Shown: positions 8,501 to 17,540 of the stretch, one piece after another
Layout: each line of letters begins with the position of its first letter
Numbering within the stretch: the stretch's first letter is position 1
DNA from: Nocardia wallacei
GTDB lineage: Bacteria > Actinomycetota > Actinomycetes > Mycobacteriales > Mycobacteriaceae
DNA length: 64,000 nt
Reading direction: 5' to 3'
Assembly: GCF_014466955.1 (NCBI RefSeq)
Contig: NZ_AP023396.1
Location: 6,138,001-6,202,000 of the forward strand
Position numbers and translations under genes: made by a program
The notes under the pieces: model-generated
Told to the model about the DNA's origin: nothing
The model's database searches: none
The model's input: only the letters and a program-made list of their open reading frames with translations

Positions 8501-10429
8501 CCGCTCGCGCAGGCCGCGCTCCCGCATCCCGAGGGCCTCGAGGCGGTCGGTCTTCTCCACCAGCTCGGCGTCCATGTCGCGGTCCAGCGCCATGCGCAGC
8601 AGGTCGGGCCGGGCCTGCAGCCCGAAATCGTAGATCCAGGTCTCGCGGCCGTCCTCGAACTGCAGCTGGTACGGCCGCTCGTCGACCACCTCGACACCGA
8701 GGCTCTGCAGCAGCGGCAGCACCTGGCTCAGCGAGATGCCACCGCCGACGTAGAGGGTGAAGCGCCACGAACCCGGCTCGGCGCCGGGACGGCGGTACAG
8801 GTGCTGGTCGATCCGGCCCGCGCCGAGCCGTTCCAGGCGGACGATGTCGGCGAGCGCACGGCCCGCCGAGAAGTCTTCCTTGTAGGCGTCGGGCAGGGCG
8901 GCCGTGTAGCGCTGCACCACGGCCGGATCCAGCACCGTGGAGGCGGCCACCTCGTCGCGCAGGTGGTCGTCCCAGGTGCGGCTGGCCTCGGCGAGCAGAC
9001 CCTGGATGCGCAGCCGGTTGGTCTCCGAGACATCCACCGGGGTGCCGGGTTCCGGCAGCCGCACGGTGAAATACACACTGGCCAGCTCGCTTTCGGAGAC
9101 CCGGGCCGAATAGTCGATGGAGACGCCGCCCAGCTCGCGCACCAGGATGTCCTGGATCTCCAGCCGGACCCGGGTGGTGTAGCGGTCGCGCGGCAGGTAG
9201 ACCATGCAGGCCACGAATCGGCCGTAGGAGTCCGAGCGCAGGAACAGCCGCACCTGCCGTCGCATACCGACATTGAGCACCGCGCCCGCGGTGTGCCGCA
9301 TCGTCTCGACGTCCGCGGAGAACAGCTCGGTGCGCGGGAAGGACTGGATGACCTCGAGCATCGCTTGACCCGAGAAGGAGTCCAGGTCGAAGCCGCTCTG
9401 CTCGATCACCGATCGCACCCGGCGCTCGACCACCGGAATGTCGAGCACGTTCTCGTGCATCGCGGCCACCGTGAACACGCCGATGAACAAGTGCTCGCCG
9501 GTCACGGCGCCGGAGGAATCGAATTCCGCGACACCGACGAAGTACGGGTACACCGACCGGTGCACGGTCGCCGGCACCAGGCCCTGGGTGAGCATCAGCA
9601 GCGGGCGCTCCCCGCTGTCCACCGGGACCCGGAAGTCGGTGCCCACGTCGGGACGCAGCACGCCGAGTGAACTGTCCGCCACCACAACGGGTTTCCCCTG
9701 CGGATCGTCCGTGGCGGGGCGCTGGTACCGGGCGTAGCCGAGCACGGTGAAGTGCCCGTCGGCCAGCCAGCGCAGCAGGTTGGCGCAGTCGATCAGGTCG
9801 GTCGGGGAGAACGGTGGCGTGCCTTTCTCGGCCGCCGCGGCCAGCTCGTCGGCGAGCCGGTCCTGCACGGTGCGCATGGCCTCGGTGTCACCGATGACCT
9901 GGCGCACGTCGGTGAGGACGTCGGCGATGCCGGTCTCGAGTTCGGCCAGCAGGTCCGGGCTGGTCGAGGGATGCAACTGCACATGCATCCAGGACTCCCG
10001 GCGGCCCGCCGTGCCGTTGCCGTCGACCTCGTGCGGCACAGCGGATTCCAGCGCGCCCTCGGCGTCGCGGACCACCTCGAGGATCGGGTGGATCACCTCG
10101 CTGATGCTGACCGCCTGCCGGCTGAGGTAGGAGGTGACCGACTCCACCAGCAGCGGCATGTCGTCGGTGACCATCTGCACCGCGGCCCCGAGGCCCGAAC
10201 CGTCGTCCGGGTAGTACACCCGCACCCGCGCCTGTCCCGGCGGGCGGAGCAAACCCAGTTCGATGTGCCGCCGGAACACCAGGTTCGAACCCCCGGTGAT
10301 CGCGCAGTCCACATCGCCGGCGTCCACGTGGCGGAAGTACGCCTCCTCGAGGCTCGCCAGTTCGCCGCGCAACTGCTCCGGCAAACTCGCGACCCACGCC
10401 ACGGTGGACATATCGGACGAGACCGTCAT
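5528..10429 (-). CDS. gdh: NAD-specific glutamate dehydrogenase, large (L_180) class
   Basis: 1633 residues, matching the roughly 180-kDa class found in mycobacteria and Streptomyces. It converts glutamate and NAD+ to 2-oxoglutarate, ammonia and NADH. The N-terminal half carries the ACT-like regulatory domains. The catalytic domain shows VRFGPVARGGLRWSDRLED-type sequence and the signature VPVGAKGGFVVKHPP near residue 850, followed by the dinucleotide-binding part (VGVGDMSGDVFGNGMLLS). The ATG at 10429 was preferred: the in-frame TTG at 10441 abuts the GGGAG so it cannot be used efficiently. In mycobacteria this enzyme is inhibited by the FHA protein GarA. Upstream is a 283-bp gap to ettA. Confidence 0.96.
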   Translation of the reverse strand: MTVSSDMSTVAWVASLPEQLRGELASLEEAYFRHVDAGDVDCAITGGSNLVFRRHIELGLLRPPGQARVRVYYPDDGSGLGAAVQMVTDDMPLLVESVTSYLSRQAVSISEVIHPILEVVRDAEGALESAVPHEVDGNGTAGRRESWMHVQLHPSTSPDLLAELETGIADVLTDVRQVIGDTEAMRTVQDRLADELAAAAEKGTPPFSPTDLIDCANLLRWLADGHFTVLGYARYQRPATDDPQGKPVVVADSSLGVLRPDVGTDFRVPVDSGERPLLMLTQGLVPATVHRSVYPYFVGVAEFDSSGAVTGEHLFIGVFTVAAMHENVLDIPVVERRVRSVIEQSGFDLDSFSGQAMLEVIQSFPRTELFSADVETMRHTAGAVLNVGMRRQVRLFLRSDSYGRFVACMVYLPRDRYTTRVRLEIQDILVRELGGVSIDYSARVSESELASVYFTVRLPEPGTPVDVSETNRLRIQGLLAEASRTWDDHLRDEVAASTVLDPAVVQRYTAALPDAYKEDFSAGRALADIVRLERLGAGRIDQHLYRRPGAEPGSWRFTLYVGGGISLSQVLPLLQSLGVEVVDERPYQLQFEDGRETWIYDFGLQARPDLLRMALDRDMDAELVEKTDRLEALGMRERGLRERFTQAFDALWYGRAEADGLNELVLRAGLSWRTVSILRAYSKYLQQADFPYSQANIARVLLASPDAARLFVDLFAALFDPDSAAADRAAELEAAVAERINEVVSLDADRILRAILSLVRATLRTNYYRTDEQGAPREYLSIKVEPGEIAELPRPRPQFEIFVYSPRVEGVHLRFGPVARGGLRWSDRLEDFRTEILGLVKAQAVKNAVIVPVGAKGGFVVKHPPAATGDAAVDRQALQAEGVACYRTFISGLLDVTDNVDHATGEVIPPPRVVRRDGDDTYLVVAADKGTAAFSDIANEVAKGYGFWLGDAFASGGSVGYDHKAMGITAKGAWESVKRHFAEMDIDTQSQEFTVVGVGDMSGDVFGNGMLLSEHIRLVAAFDHRHIFLDPDPDAARSFAERRRLFELPRSSWRDYDASVISEGGGVYDRTVKSVPISPQVRRALGLPDGTVSMSPPELIRAILLAPVQLLWNGGIGTYIKASTESNAEVGDKSNDAVRVDANRLRVQVIGEGGNLGLTAHGRIEFCRNGGKCNTDALDNSAGVDCSDHEVNIKVLIDGVVSAGELPAAERGPLLASMTDEVSAMVLQDNVSQNILMGMSRTEAPRMLNVQKRLIEDLEARRGLDRELEALPSDAEIKRRSEAGAGLTSPELANLMAHAKLSLKTDLLESDLPDSAYFSARLPQYFPAPLRERFGAAIKRHRLRREIVTTMVVNEMVDLGGITYAHRLNEEIGASATDAVRAFAAATQIFDLQSIWTRIRAADIATAVQDDLELETKRTLDRASRWLLSNRPQPIAVGAEIHRYSGAVRELAPKVPGWLRGHHIDTLEAQSAKLVGRGVPEQLATEVFGLLNLFPLLDVIDIADITDRSGEEVGALYYALNEHLKIDWLLQAVSHLERGDRWHALARLALRDDMYGSLRSLTLDVLSGGDPEETAEEKIAYWESKNQSRLGRARAALAELFESGTHDLATLSVAARQVRSMVSGVGAQSEVPR

Positions 10430-10712
10430 TTTCTTCGCCAACTCCCTCGGATTGGGTTCCGCAACAAAGTGACGCCGGAGTCGAGAGTAGCTGGGCGCCG
10501 CAGACGCCGCCGAGGAATCTCCCCAAACCTGCGACTACGGCAACCCGCCCGAACGTTCCGGTTGGTACGACCGCGCCCGCGCCGTGCCGAACTTCCAGGT
10601 AGCGCTCGACAAGCGTTGCGCCGGTGGTTATTTGGCACACGCTGGAAATATGACGAACGACACTGTTTGCTTCTGGATAACCCCTCGGTAACCGGCGCCG
10701 CGCGACGGAATA
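10430..10712. other. Gap between ettA and gdh
   Basis: The 283 bases include AT-richer stretches near 10620-10690, unusual for this DNA. Both neighbours are on the minus strand, so this is the likely place for the ettA transcript end and the gdh promoter. No ORF, RNA gene or clear hairpin was seen. Confidence 0.4.
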
Positions 10713-12389
<1,677 letters not shown>

Positions 12390-12433
12390 GTGCGAAAGCC
12401 TATCGGTGTGGGTGTGTGCGGGACGAAGCGGAG

Positions 12434-12889
12434 CTACCGCGGGGGCGCCGCGGAGGGGAATCGCTCGTCATCCGGCGCTCGATGATCCGCCTCGACATCA
12501 ACGGGCGCGGGGACGGTGGAGTTCCCGCCCGGAGGGTGCAATACGGGGGCGGAGCAGCGGGCGAGGTCCGGGCCCAGGGCGGTCGCGCGCATTTCCAGGT
12601 CGTGCCGGGCCACTCCCTCTCTGGTCTGGTACTCCGCGGTGCGCAGTTGCCCGTAGGCGATGACGGGGTCGCCGCGGCGGATCGAGGCGTCCACCCCCTC
12701 GACCAGCCGCCGCCAGCAGTTGACGGTGAGATAGAGGGTGCCGTTGTCCACCCAGCTGCCGCTGTCGCGATCGAACCGGCGGGCGGTGCTCGCCATCCGG
12801 AACGACACCACCTGCTCGCCGCCGGGCAGGCTGCGCCGTACCGGATGCGTGACGACGTTGCCGATGACGGCCGTATTCGCCTCGTACAT
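12434..12889 (-). CDS. Single-stranded DNA-binding protein paralogue
   Basis: 151 residues. Residues 1-105 form an SSB-type OB fold (TAVIGNVVTHPVRR, VSFRMASTARR, LYLTVNCWRRLVE, GDPVIAYGQLRT). The tail is short and ends SAAPPR, without the acidic DDDIPF-like tip that recruits partners in the primary Ssb. It therefore resembles the Rv2478c-type accessory SSB that sits beside ettA in mycobacteria rather than the replicative protein. The ATG at 12889 has AGGGG at a spacing of about 6. It lies 44 bases upstream of ettA on the same strand. Confidence 0.88.
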   Translation of the reverse strand: MYEANTAVIGNVVTHPVRRSLPGGEQVVSFRMASTARRFDRDSGSWVDNGTLYLTVNCWRRLVEGVDASIRRGDPVIAYGQLRTAEYQTREGVARHDLEMRATALGPDLARCSAPVLHPPGGNSTVPAPVDVEADHRAPDDERFPSAAPPR

Positions 12890-13073
12890 GTTCCGCCCCT
12901 TCGTTATTCGGTCCCTCGACGGCGCGCGGCCGCGCGGACCGATCCCCTGTGCCCCGTGCGATCGGGACACGTCCAGCCTGATCGATCGCCCGCCGCCGCA
13001 ACAGACCGAATTCGGATCTGTGGATGAATATCCCGGCTGTGGATACCCGCCGTTCCGCTGTGCGCGGCCGCTC

Positions 13074-14030
13074 CTACAGCGTCGCCAGATCCGTGTTCGC
13101 CCCGCACAGCACGATCACCGGCCGCTCCCCCGGGCCGGGCACGTACGCGCCGCTCTGGATCGCCGCCAGCGCCACCGCGCCGGCCGGTTCGACCACGATC
13201 CGGAATTCCCGCCACAGATACTCGCGTGCCATCGCGATCGCGTCGTCGCTGACCAGCAGCGAGCCCATCCGGTACCGCTGCGCGAGTTCCAGCGGAATGT
13301 CACCGATCCTGGTGGCGCCCAACGCATCCGACGCCAGGCCGCTGACGTGCACGTCCACGGGGCGGCCGGCGGCCAGGGCGGCGTGCAGGGTGGGCGAGCC
13401 CTTCGGCTCCACGCCGATCACACGGCCCCGCAGCCCCAGTGCGGCCGCGATCCCCGACGCCAGTCCGCCTCCGCCCACCGCGACCAGCACCGGCGGACGG
13501 CCGCGGACCTGGCGCTCTATCTCGAGCCCCACCACGCCCGCTCCGGCCACCACGGCGGGCAGGTCGTAGGCGTGCAGTTGCAGCGCGCCGCGCTCCACGG
13601 CCAGCTGCGCCGCGTAACTCTTGGCGTCGGCGTAGGTCGTGCCGTGCCAGAGCACCTCGGCGCCGTAGGCCCACATGGCGGCCACCTTGGTGTGTGGCGC
13701 CGACTCGGGCACCACCACCGTGCAGGATCGTTCCTGTACGGCGCACGCCAGCGCCGCGGCGATACCGGCATTGCCGCCCGAGGCGATGACGACGCCGCGC
13801 CGATCGGACCGGTTCTCCAGCAGCGCGTTCAGGCTGCCCCGCACCTTGAAAGTGCCGCCGTGCTGGAGGTATTCGAGTTTGAAGGTCACCTTGATCGGAC
13901 CGTGCGGCCCGGTCACCTCGGTGTGGAACACGGGCGTGACCCGCACCCGCCGGCCCAGCCGCAGGCGCGCGGCCCGCACATCGGACCGGTACAGCCGCTG
14001 CACATTTCCCGTCGTGGGCGCGTCGGTCAC
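13074..14030 (-). CDS. Threonine/serine dehydratase-like PLP enzyme
   Basis: 318 residues of the tryptophan-synthase-beta PLP fold. The Schiff-base lysine is K62 in GGTFKVRGS, the ASGGNAG loop binds substrate carboxylate, and VGGGGLASG binds the cofactor phosphate. Members deaminate L-threonine or L-serine to the 2-oxo acid. There is no C-terminal regulatory ACT domain, so it is of the catabolic/short type; serine racemase-like activity is also possible. Its GTG (14030) overlaps the stop of the upstream copper-membrane-protein gene by GTGA, implying coupled translation. Confidence 0.88.
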   Translation of the reverse strand: MTDAPTTGNVQRLYRSDVRAARLRLGRRVRVTPVFHTEVTGPHGPIKVTFKLEYLQHGGTFKVRGSLNALLENRSDRRGVVIASGGNAGIAAALACAVQERSCTVVVPESAPHTKVAAMWAYGAEVLWHGTTYADAKSYAAQLAVERGALQLHAYDLPAVVAGAGVVGLEIERQVRGRPPVLVAVGGGGLASGIAAALGLRGRVIGVEPKGSPTLHAALAAGRPVDVHVSGLASDALGATRIGDIPLELAQRYRMGSLLVSDDAIAMAREYLWREFRIVVEPAGAVALAAIQSGAYVPGPGERPVIVLCGANTDLATL

Positions 14031-16066
14031 GGCCGGGTCCCCCGATCCCGCCGCGCCAGCTCGGCGAACATGGCATTGTGCGCGGCCAGATCTGCGTCGT
14101 GGTCGCGTTCGGCGGCGCGGTCCATCCGCTTGGCCATCCGGTCGTCGCTGCGCGACCACTGGATCAGCAGCGCCAGCATCACCAGCACCAGCGGGATCTC
14201 GCCGCTCGCCCAGGCCAGGCTGCCACCGGTGCGCTGATCGCCGAGCAGGTCGGTGTTCCACCCCAGCCCGATCGAGCGGTAGAACGAGGCGCCCAGCACG
14301 GTCGTCATACTCATCAGCGCGACGCCGAAGAACGCGTGGAACGGCAGCGAGCCGAACACCATGCCCACCTTCGTCATCGACTGCACCTGCCGCGGTTTCG
14401 GATCGATCCCGAGCACCACCCAGTAGAAGAGGTAGCCCGACACCAGGAAGTGCAGGTTCATCAGCAGGTGCGCGCCGTGCGAGTCGACCACCGAATCGAA
14501 GATGCCGCCGAGATACAGCGCGTAGAAGCCGACGACGAAGAACGCCGTGGCCACGACGGGCTGAGTCATGAAGCGCGAGACCGGATTGTGCACCGCGGCC
14601 AGCACCCACTCCCGCGGCCCCGGCGGTGCGTCGCGCCCGGCCGGTGGCAGCGCGCGCAGCGCCAGCAGCACCGGACCGCCGAGCGCGAACAGGATCGGGG
14701 CCAGCATCGACAGCAGCATGTGCTGGGCCATGTGCACGCTGAACATGGCCGGGGCGTAGCGGCCGACACCCGAACTGGTGGCGATCAGCAACACCGCGCA
14801 ACCACACAGCCAGGCGACGGTGCGCCCGGCGGGCCAGGCGTCGCCGCGGGAGCGCAGTCGCCGCACCCCGGCCAGATACAGCACAGCAAGCACGAGGGAC
14901 AGCGTCCCGAAGATCAGATCGAAGCGCCAGTCGAACAGGAGTCGCGCGACCGTGGGCGGGCCGGCCAGGTCGTATCCCAGCTCCACTTCCGCCGGGGTGG
15001 GCACCCGTCGTAGGTCCGGGGGCGGCGTGCGGCCCAGCCCGACGGCGAGCCCGACGGTGGCCGCGAACACCAGCGCCTCGACCCCGGCGTAGCGGATCAG
15101 CGCGGCACGGTCGCGCGGGTTCTTCCGCAGCGCGGGCACCGCGATGCGCCGCTGCAGGAAACCGATCACCCCGAGTGCGCACAGCGCGGCCGTCTTCGCG
15201 ATCACCAATCGGCCGTAGGTGGTGGTGAACAATTCGCTGCCCGGCACCCGCACCCAGGCATTGACGACCCCGCTCAGCGCCACGACCGCGAACGCCCCGG
15301 CGGCCACGAGCGAGAACCGCCGCGCCGCCAACCCGGTGTGCTCGCCGCCGCGCACGGCGTAGGCCAGCACCGACAACAGCCCGCCCACCCACAGCGACAC
15401 CGCGACCAGGTGCAGGATCAGGCTGTTGGTCGCCACGTCGTGCGCGCCGCCGGACGAGGAGTGCCCGGTCAGGGCGACCGGCATCAGGCACAGCACCGCG
15501 TACCCGAACAGCACCGGCGTCCAGCCCCAGCGCAGCGCGAGGCGGCAGCCGATCGCGAGGGCCAGGGCCATGAAGGCCGTCGTCCGCCACGAACCGGCGA
15601 CCTCGACCTGCGCGATGGCATGCCACACCCGGTCCGGCCGCAGCGTCGACCGCACGGGTTGCCCGGTGGTGTCCGACAGCGTCAGCGGCACCAATACCGC
15701 GGCCGCTCCGGCCCATCCCAGCGCCGCGATCCCGGCGCGCCGCAGCGCCCGGTACCCGCCCACGTCCAGCAGTCCATTACGCTGCGGCGGCGTGAGGAAT
15801 GCCGCGAACAGCAGCGAACCGACCGCCACCGCCGCGGCCAGATCGGCGACCGCCCGGACCGCCGGCAGACCGTAGGTGGTCAGCGGACCGGGATCCGGGA
15901 TTCCGAGCAGCGTCAGCGCCTGAGCTGCGGACAGACCCACCACCAGCGGTGCGACCAGCGCCGCCAGGGCCGTGGCGATCGCGGTGAGCACCGGGAACAT
16001 CGCCGCCGACTCCGACCGGACGCCCTGGGATTCGGGTTCGACGGACGGGTCCTGCGGTGACGACAT
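14027..16066 (-). CDS. Cytochrome c oxidase assembly/copper resistance membrane protein, CopD-CtaG fusion
   Basis: 679 residues with roughly 14 membrane segments. The N-terminal half matches CopD (SLWVGGLLSVLAYAVRGG around residues 240-257). The C-terminal half matches the caa3 CtaG family (MFSVHMAQHMLLSMLAPI, LMNLHFLVSGYLFYWVVLG). His and Met residues in these helices are likely Cu ligands. The fused family is widespread in Mycobacteriales, where it is linked to copper handling at the membrane. No Shine-Dalgarno precedes the ATG at 16066; a TAGGCT box lies about 8 bases upstream, so the message may be leaderless. Confidence 0.9.
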   Translation of the reverse strand: MSSPQDPSVEPESQGVRSESAAMFPVLTAIATALAALVAPLVVGLSAAQALTLLGIPDPGPLTTYGLPAVRAVADLAAAVAVGSLLFAAFLTPPQRNGLLDVGGYRALRRAGIAALGWAGAAAVLVPLTLSDTTGQPVRSTLRPDRVWHAIAQVEVAGSWRTTAFMALALAIGCRLALRWGWTPVLFGYAVLCLMPVALTGHSSSGGAHDVATNSLILHLVAVSLWVGGLLSVLAYAVRGGEHTGLAARRFSLVAAGAFAVVALSGVVNAWVRVPGSELFTTTYGRLVIAKTAALCALGVIGFLQRRIAVPALRKNPRDRAALIRYAGVEALVFAATVGLAVGLGRTPPPDLRRVPTPAEVELGYDLAGPPTVARLLFDWRFDLIFGTLSLVLAVLYLAGVRRLRSRGDAWPAGRTVAWLCGCAVLLIATSSGVGRYAPAMFSVHMAQHMLLSMLAPILFALGGPVLLALRALPPAGRDAPPGPREWVLAAVHNPVSRFMTQPVVATAFFVVGFYALYLGGIFDSVVDSHGAHLLMNLHFLVSGYLFYWVVLGIDPKPRQVQSMTKVGMVFGSLPFHAFFGVALMSMTTVLGASFYRSIGLGWNTDLLGDQRTGGSLAWASGEIPLVLVMLALLIQWSRSDDRMAKRMDRAAERDHDADLAAHNAMFAELARRDRGTRP

Positions 16067-16171
16067 GCGGTTCAGCCTAGTTCGGCGCCCACACCCCCGG
16101 CCGTCCCGGTCCGCACCTGCCGTCGCCGCCTGTGGCCCCGCTGACATGCCCGCGAGTTGCGCAGCGGCAGC

Positions 16172-16200
16172 TCGGACGAAATCTGGACGCTCGCTATACT
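16172..16200 (+). promoter_or_regulatory. Putative promoter of tRNA-Arg
   Basis: TCGGAC (16172-16177) and TATACT (16195-16200) are spaced by 17 bases and lie 55 bases before the mature tRNA 5' end. This is a good sigma-70-like match for this GC-rich genome. Confidence 0.5.
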
Positions 16201-16254
16201 AATCGCGCTGGACACCGTGCCGAGAACCCGGCATGGTGTGTGGTGCTGTGCACT

Positions 16255-16328
16255 GCCTCCGTAGCTCAGTTGGATAGAGCAAGGGCCTTCTAATCCCTAG
16301 GTCGCAGGTTCGATTCCTGCCGGGGGCA
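16255..16328 (+). tRNA. tRNA-Arg, anticodon UCU
   Basis: A 74-base cloverleaf. The acceptor GCCTCCG pairs with CGGGGGC (one G-U). D arm is GCTC/GAGC and T arm GCAGG-TTCGATT-CCTGC. The anticodon loop is CTTCTAA with TCT at 16289-16291, so it reads AGA, a rare codon here. The closing pair of the anticodon stem is a C-U mismatch (AGGGC/TCCCT). The discriminator is A and CCA is not encoded. Confidence 0.95.
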
Positions 16329-16440
16329 CTTCACCTTCCGATCGGCGGCACAGGTCGCCGGATCAGGGGTACCCATACCGCTCGATGCGCAAACACCAGA
16401 ACTTTCCGGCGGACACCCCCATGTCCTCGCTACTCTGTGA

Positions 16441-16466
16441 TACAGTCTAGTGGTAGTCGGTACCAC
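16441..16466 (+). promoter_or_regulatory. PadR promoter and candidate PadR operator
   Basis: GTGGTA-GTCGG-TACCAC (16450-16466) is a perfect 6-5-6 inverted repeat. It begins four bases after a TACAGT -10-like hexamer (16441-16446). PadR regulators usually autorepress from such dyads, which fits its position 30 bases before the padR coding start. Confidence 0.5.
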
Positions 16467-16504
16467 CGAATAGCGGTCGAGCGGAAGGAGTTGCCACGGA
16501 CAAC

Positions 16505-16822
16505 TTGACGGAGATGCTGAAGGGGACGTTGGAGGGGTGCGTTCTCGAGATCATCGGGTCCGAGGAGACGTACGGGTACGCGATCACGCGGCGGCTCAAT
16601 GAACTCGGCTTCTCCGATGTCATCGAGGGCACTGTCTACACCATTCTGGTGCGGCTGGAGAAGAACAAGCTGGTCGATGTTTCCAAACGACCCTCCGAGG
16701 TCGGACCGCCACGCAAGTTCTACGCACTCAATGATGCGGGGCGCGCGGAACTCGCCACATTCTGGGCGAAGTGGGAGTACGTCTCGTCGCGCATCAACGA
16801 GCTCAAGGAAAGCAGGAAATGA
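16505..16822 (+). CDS. PadR family transcriptional regulator
   Basis: 105 residues, a winged-helix PadR with a short C-terminal dimerisation helix. It carries the family opening LTEMLKGTLEGCVLEII, YGYAITRRL and GTVYTILVRLE. It probably represses its own three-gene operon. The start is uncertain. The first standard codon is TTG at 16505, 14 bases from AAGGAG, too far. The strong ribosome site instead sits 5 bases from an ACG at 16496, which would give (M)DNLTEMLKG, the usual PadR N-terminus. The stop overlaps the next gene by ATGA. Confidence 0.9.
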   Translation: MTEMLKGTLEGCVLEIIGSEETYGYAITRRLNELGFSDVIEGTVYTILVRLEKNKLVDVSKRPSEVGPPRKFYALNDAGRAELATFWAKWEYVSSRINELKESRK

Positions 16823-17175
16823 ACGTCTGGGACACGATCACGGGCAACGATCTCAGCAGGGAGTACAAGGCCTTCGAGGAACGCGCCGAAGCTCTCCCGG
16901 CCGAGTATCGAGCGGCATGGAACGAGATCAAGGCCAACCTCTTCCCCTACGCGGACTTCACCGGCCGCAACCTGATGCCGATCCTCGACAGCACTCTGGG
17001 CCTGCTCGAGGAGACCGCGGCGGACGGCCAGAGCGTGCAGGAGGCGCTGGGCGAGGACATCCGAGCCTTCTGCGCGGCGATCGCCGGTGAGGAAGGCGCC
17101 AAGAGTTATCGCGACAAATGGCGCGAGCAGTTGAACAGGAACGTCGCCCGAAAACTGAGCCGGCTGGGAGAATGA
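16819..17175 (+). CDS. DUF1048 family protein (first copy)
   Basis: 118 residues, mainly helical, soluble. Such small acidic proteins regularly follow PadR genes; their biochemical role is unknown. Recognisable parts are LSREYKAFEERAEALP, an EIKANLFPYADF segment shared in outline with the next gene (EMQKYFFKVG), and EDIRAFCAAIAGE, a DDVAAFCDDL counterpart. It is ATGA-coupled to padR and followed by a single base before the second copy's ATG, so the three genes form one operon. Confidence 0.85.
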   Translation: MNVWDTITGNDLSREYKAFEERAEALPAEYRAAWNEIKANLFPYADFTGRNLMPILDSTLGLLEETAADGQSVQEALGEDIRAFCAAIAGEEGAKSYRDKWREQLNRNVARKLSRLGE

Positions 17176-17176
17176 G

Positions 17177-17482
17177 ATGGGTATTCGCGACATCATCGAG
17201 GGCAGGCGGGAGTGGCGAGCGCACATGGCGCGGGTCAAGGCGCTCCCACCCGATTACCAGATCGTCTACCAGGAGATGCAGAAGTACTTTTTCAAGGTCG
17301 GGCCGGTCGAGCTGGCCGACGGCAGCCTGCTGTCGGGCGTGGTCGATTTCTTCGAGGAAGGGGTCGCGGGCGGCAAAAGCGTCATGGAAATCGTCGGCGA
17401 TGACGTCGCGGCATTCTGCGACGATCTGATGAAGGACTCGAAGACCTTTGCCGAGATCTACCAGGAGTCGGCGTCGCGGTAG
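17177..17482 (+). CDS. DUF1048 family protein (second copy)
   Basis: 101 residues, related to its neighbour. Corresponding blocks are ALPPDYQIVYQEMQKYFF and IVGDDVAAFCDDLMKDSKT, so the pair looks like an old tandem duplication that has diverged. There are no membrane segments or catalytic motifs. It is probably co-translated with the first copy and may form a heteromer with it. No transporter gene follows; the next gene is convergent. Confidence 0.83.
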   Translation: MGIRDIIEGRREWRAHMARVKALPPDYQIVYQEMQKYFFKVGPVELADGSLLSGVVDFFEEGVAGGKSVMEIVGDDVAAFCDDLMKDSKTFAEIYQESASR

Positions 17483-17540
17483 CGGCTACACCAGCCGCCT
17501 ACCCGGCCTTCGTGCAGGTCGATCTCCTCGGCGGGGCGGA

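Noticed and set aside
10430..10441. TTG start four codons upstream for NAD-Gdh
   Set aside because: The ribosome-binding sequence touches the TTG; the ATG at 10429 is better placed.
14031..15716. N-terminal extension of the dehydratase-like gene to 880 residues
   Set aside because: The extra part is an alternate frame of the CopD-CtaG gene; the enzyme is complete from the GTG at 14030.
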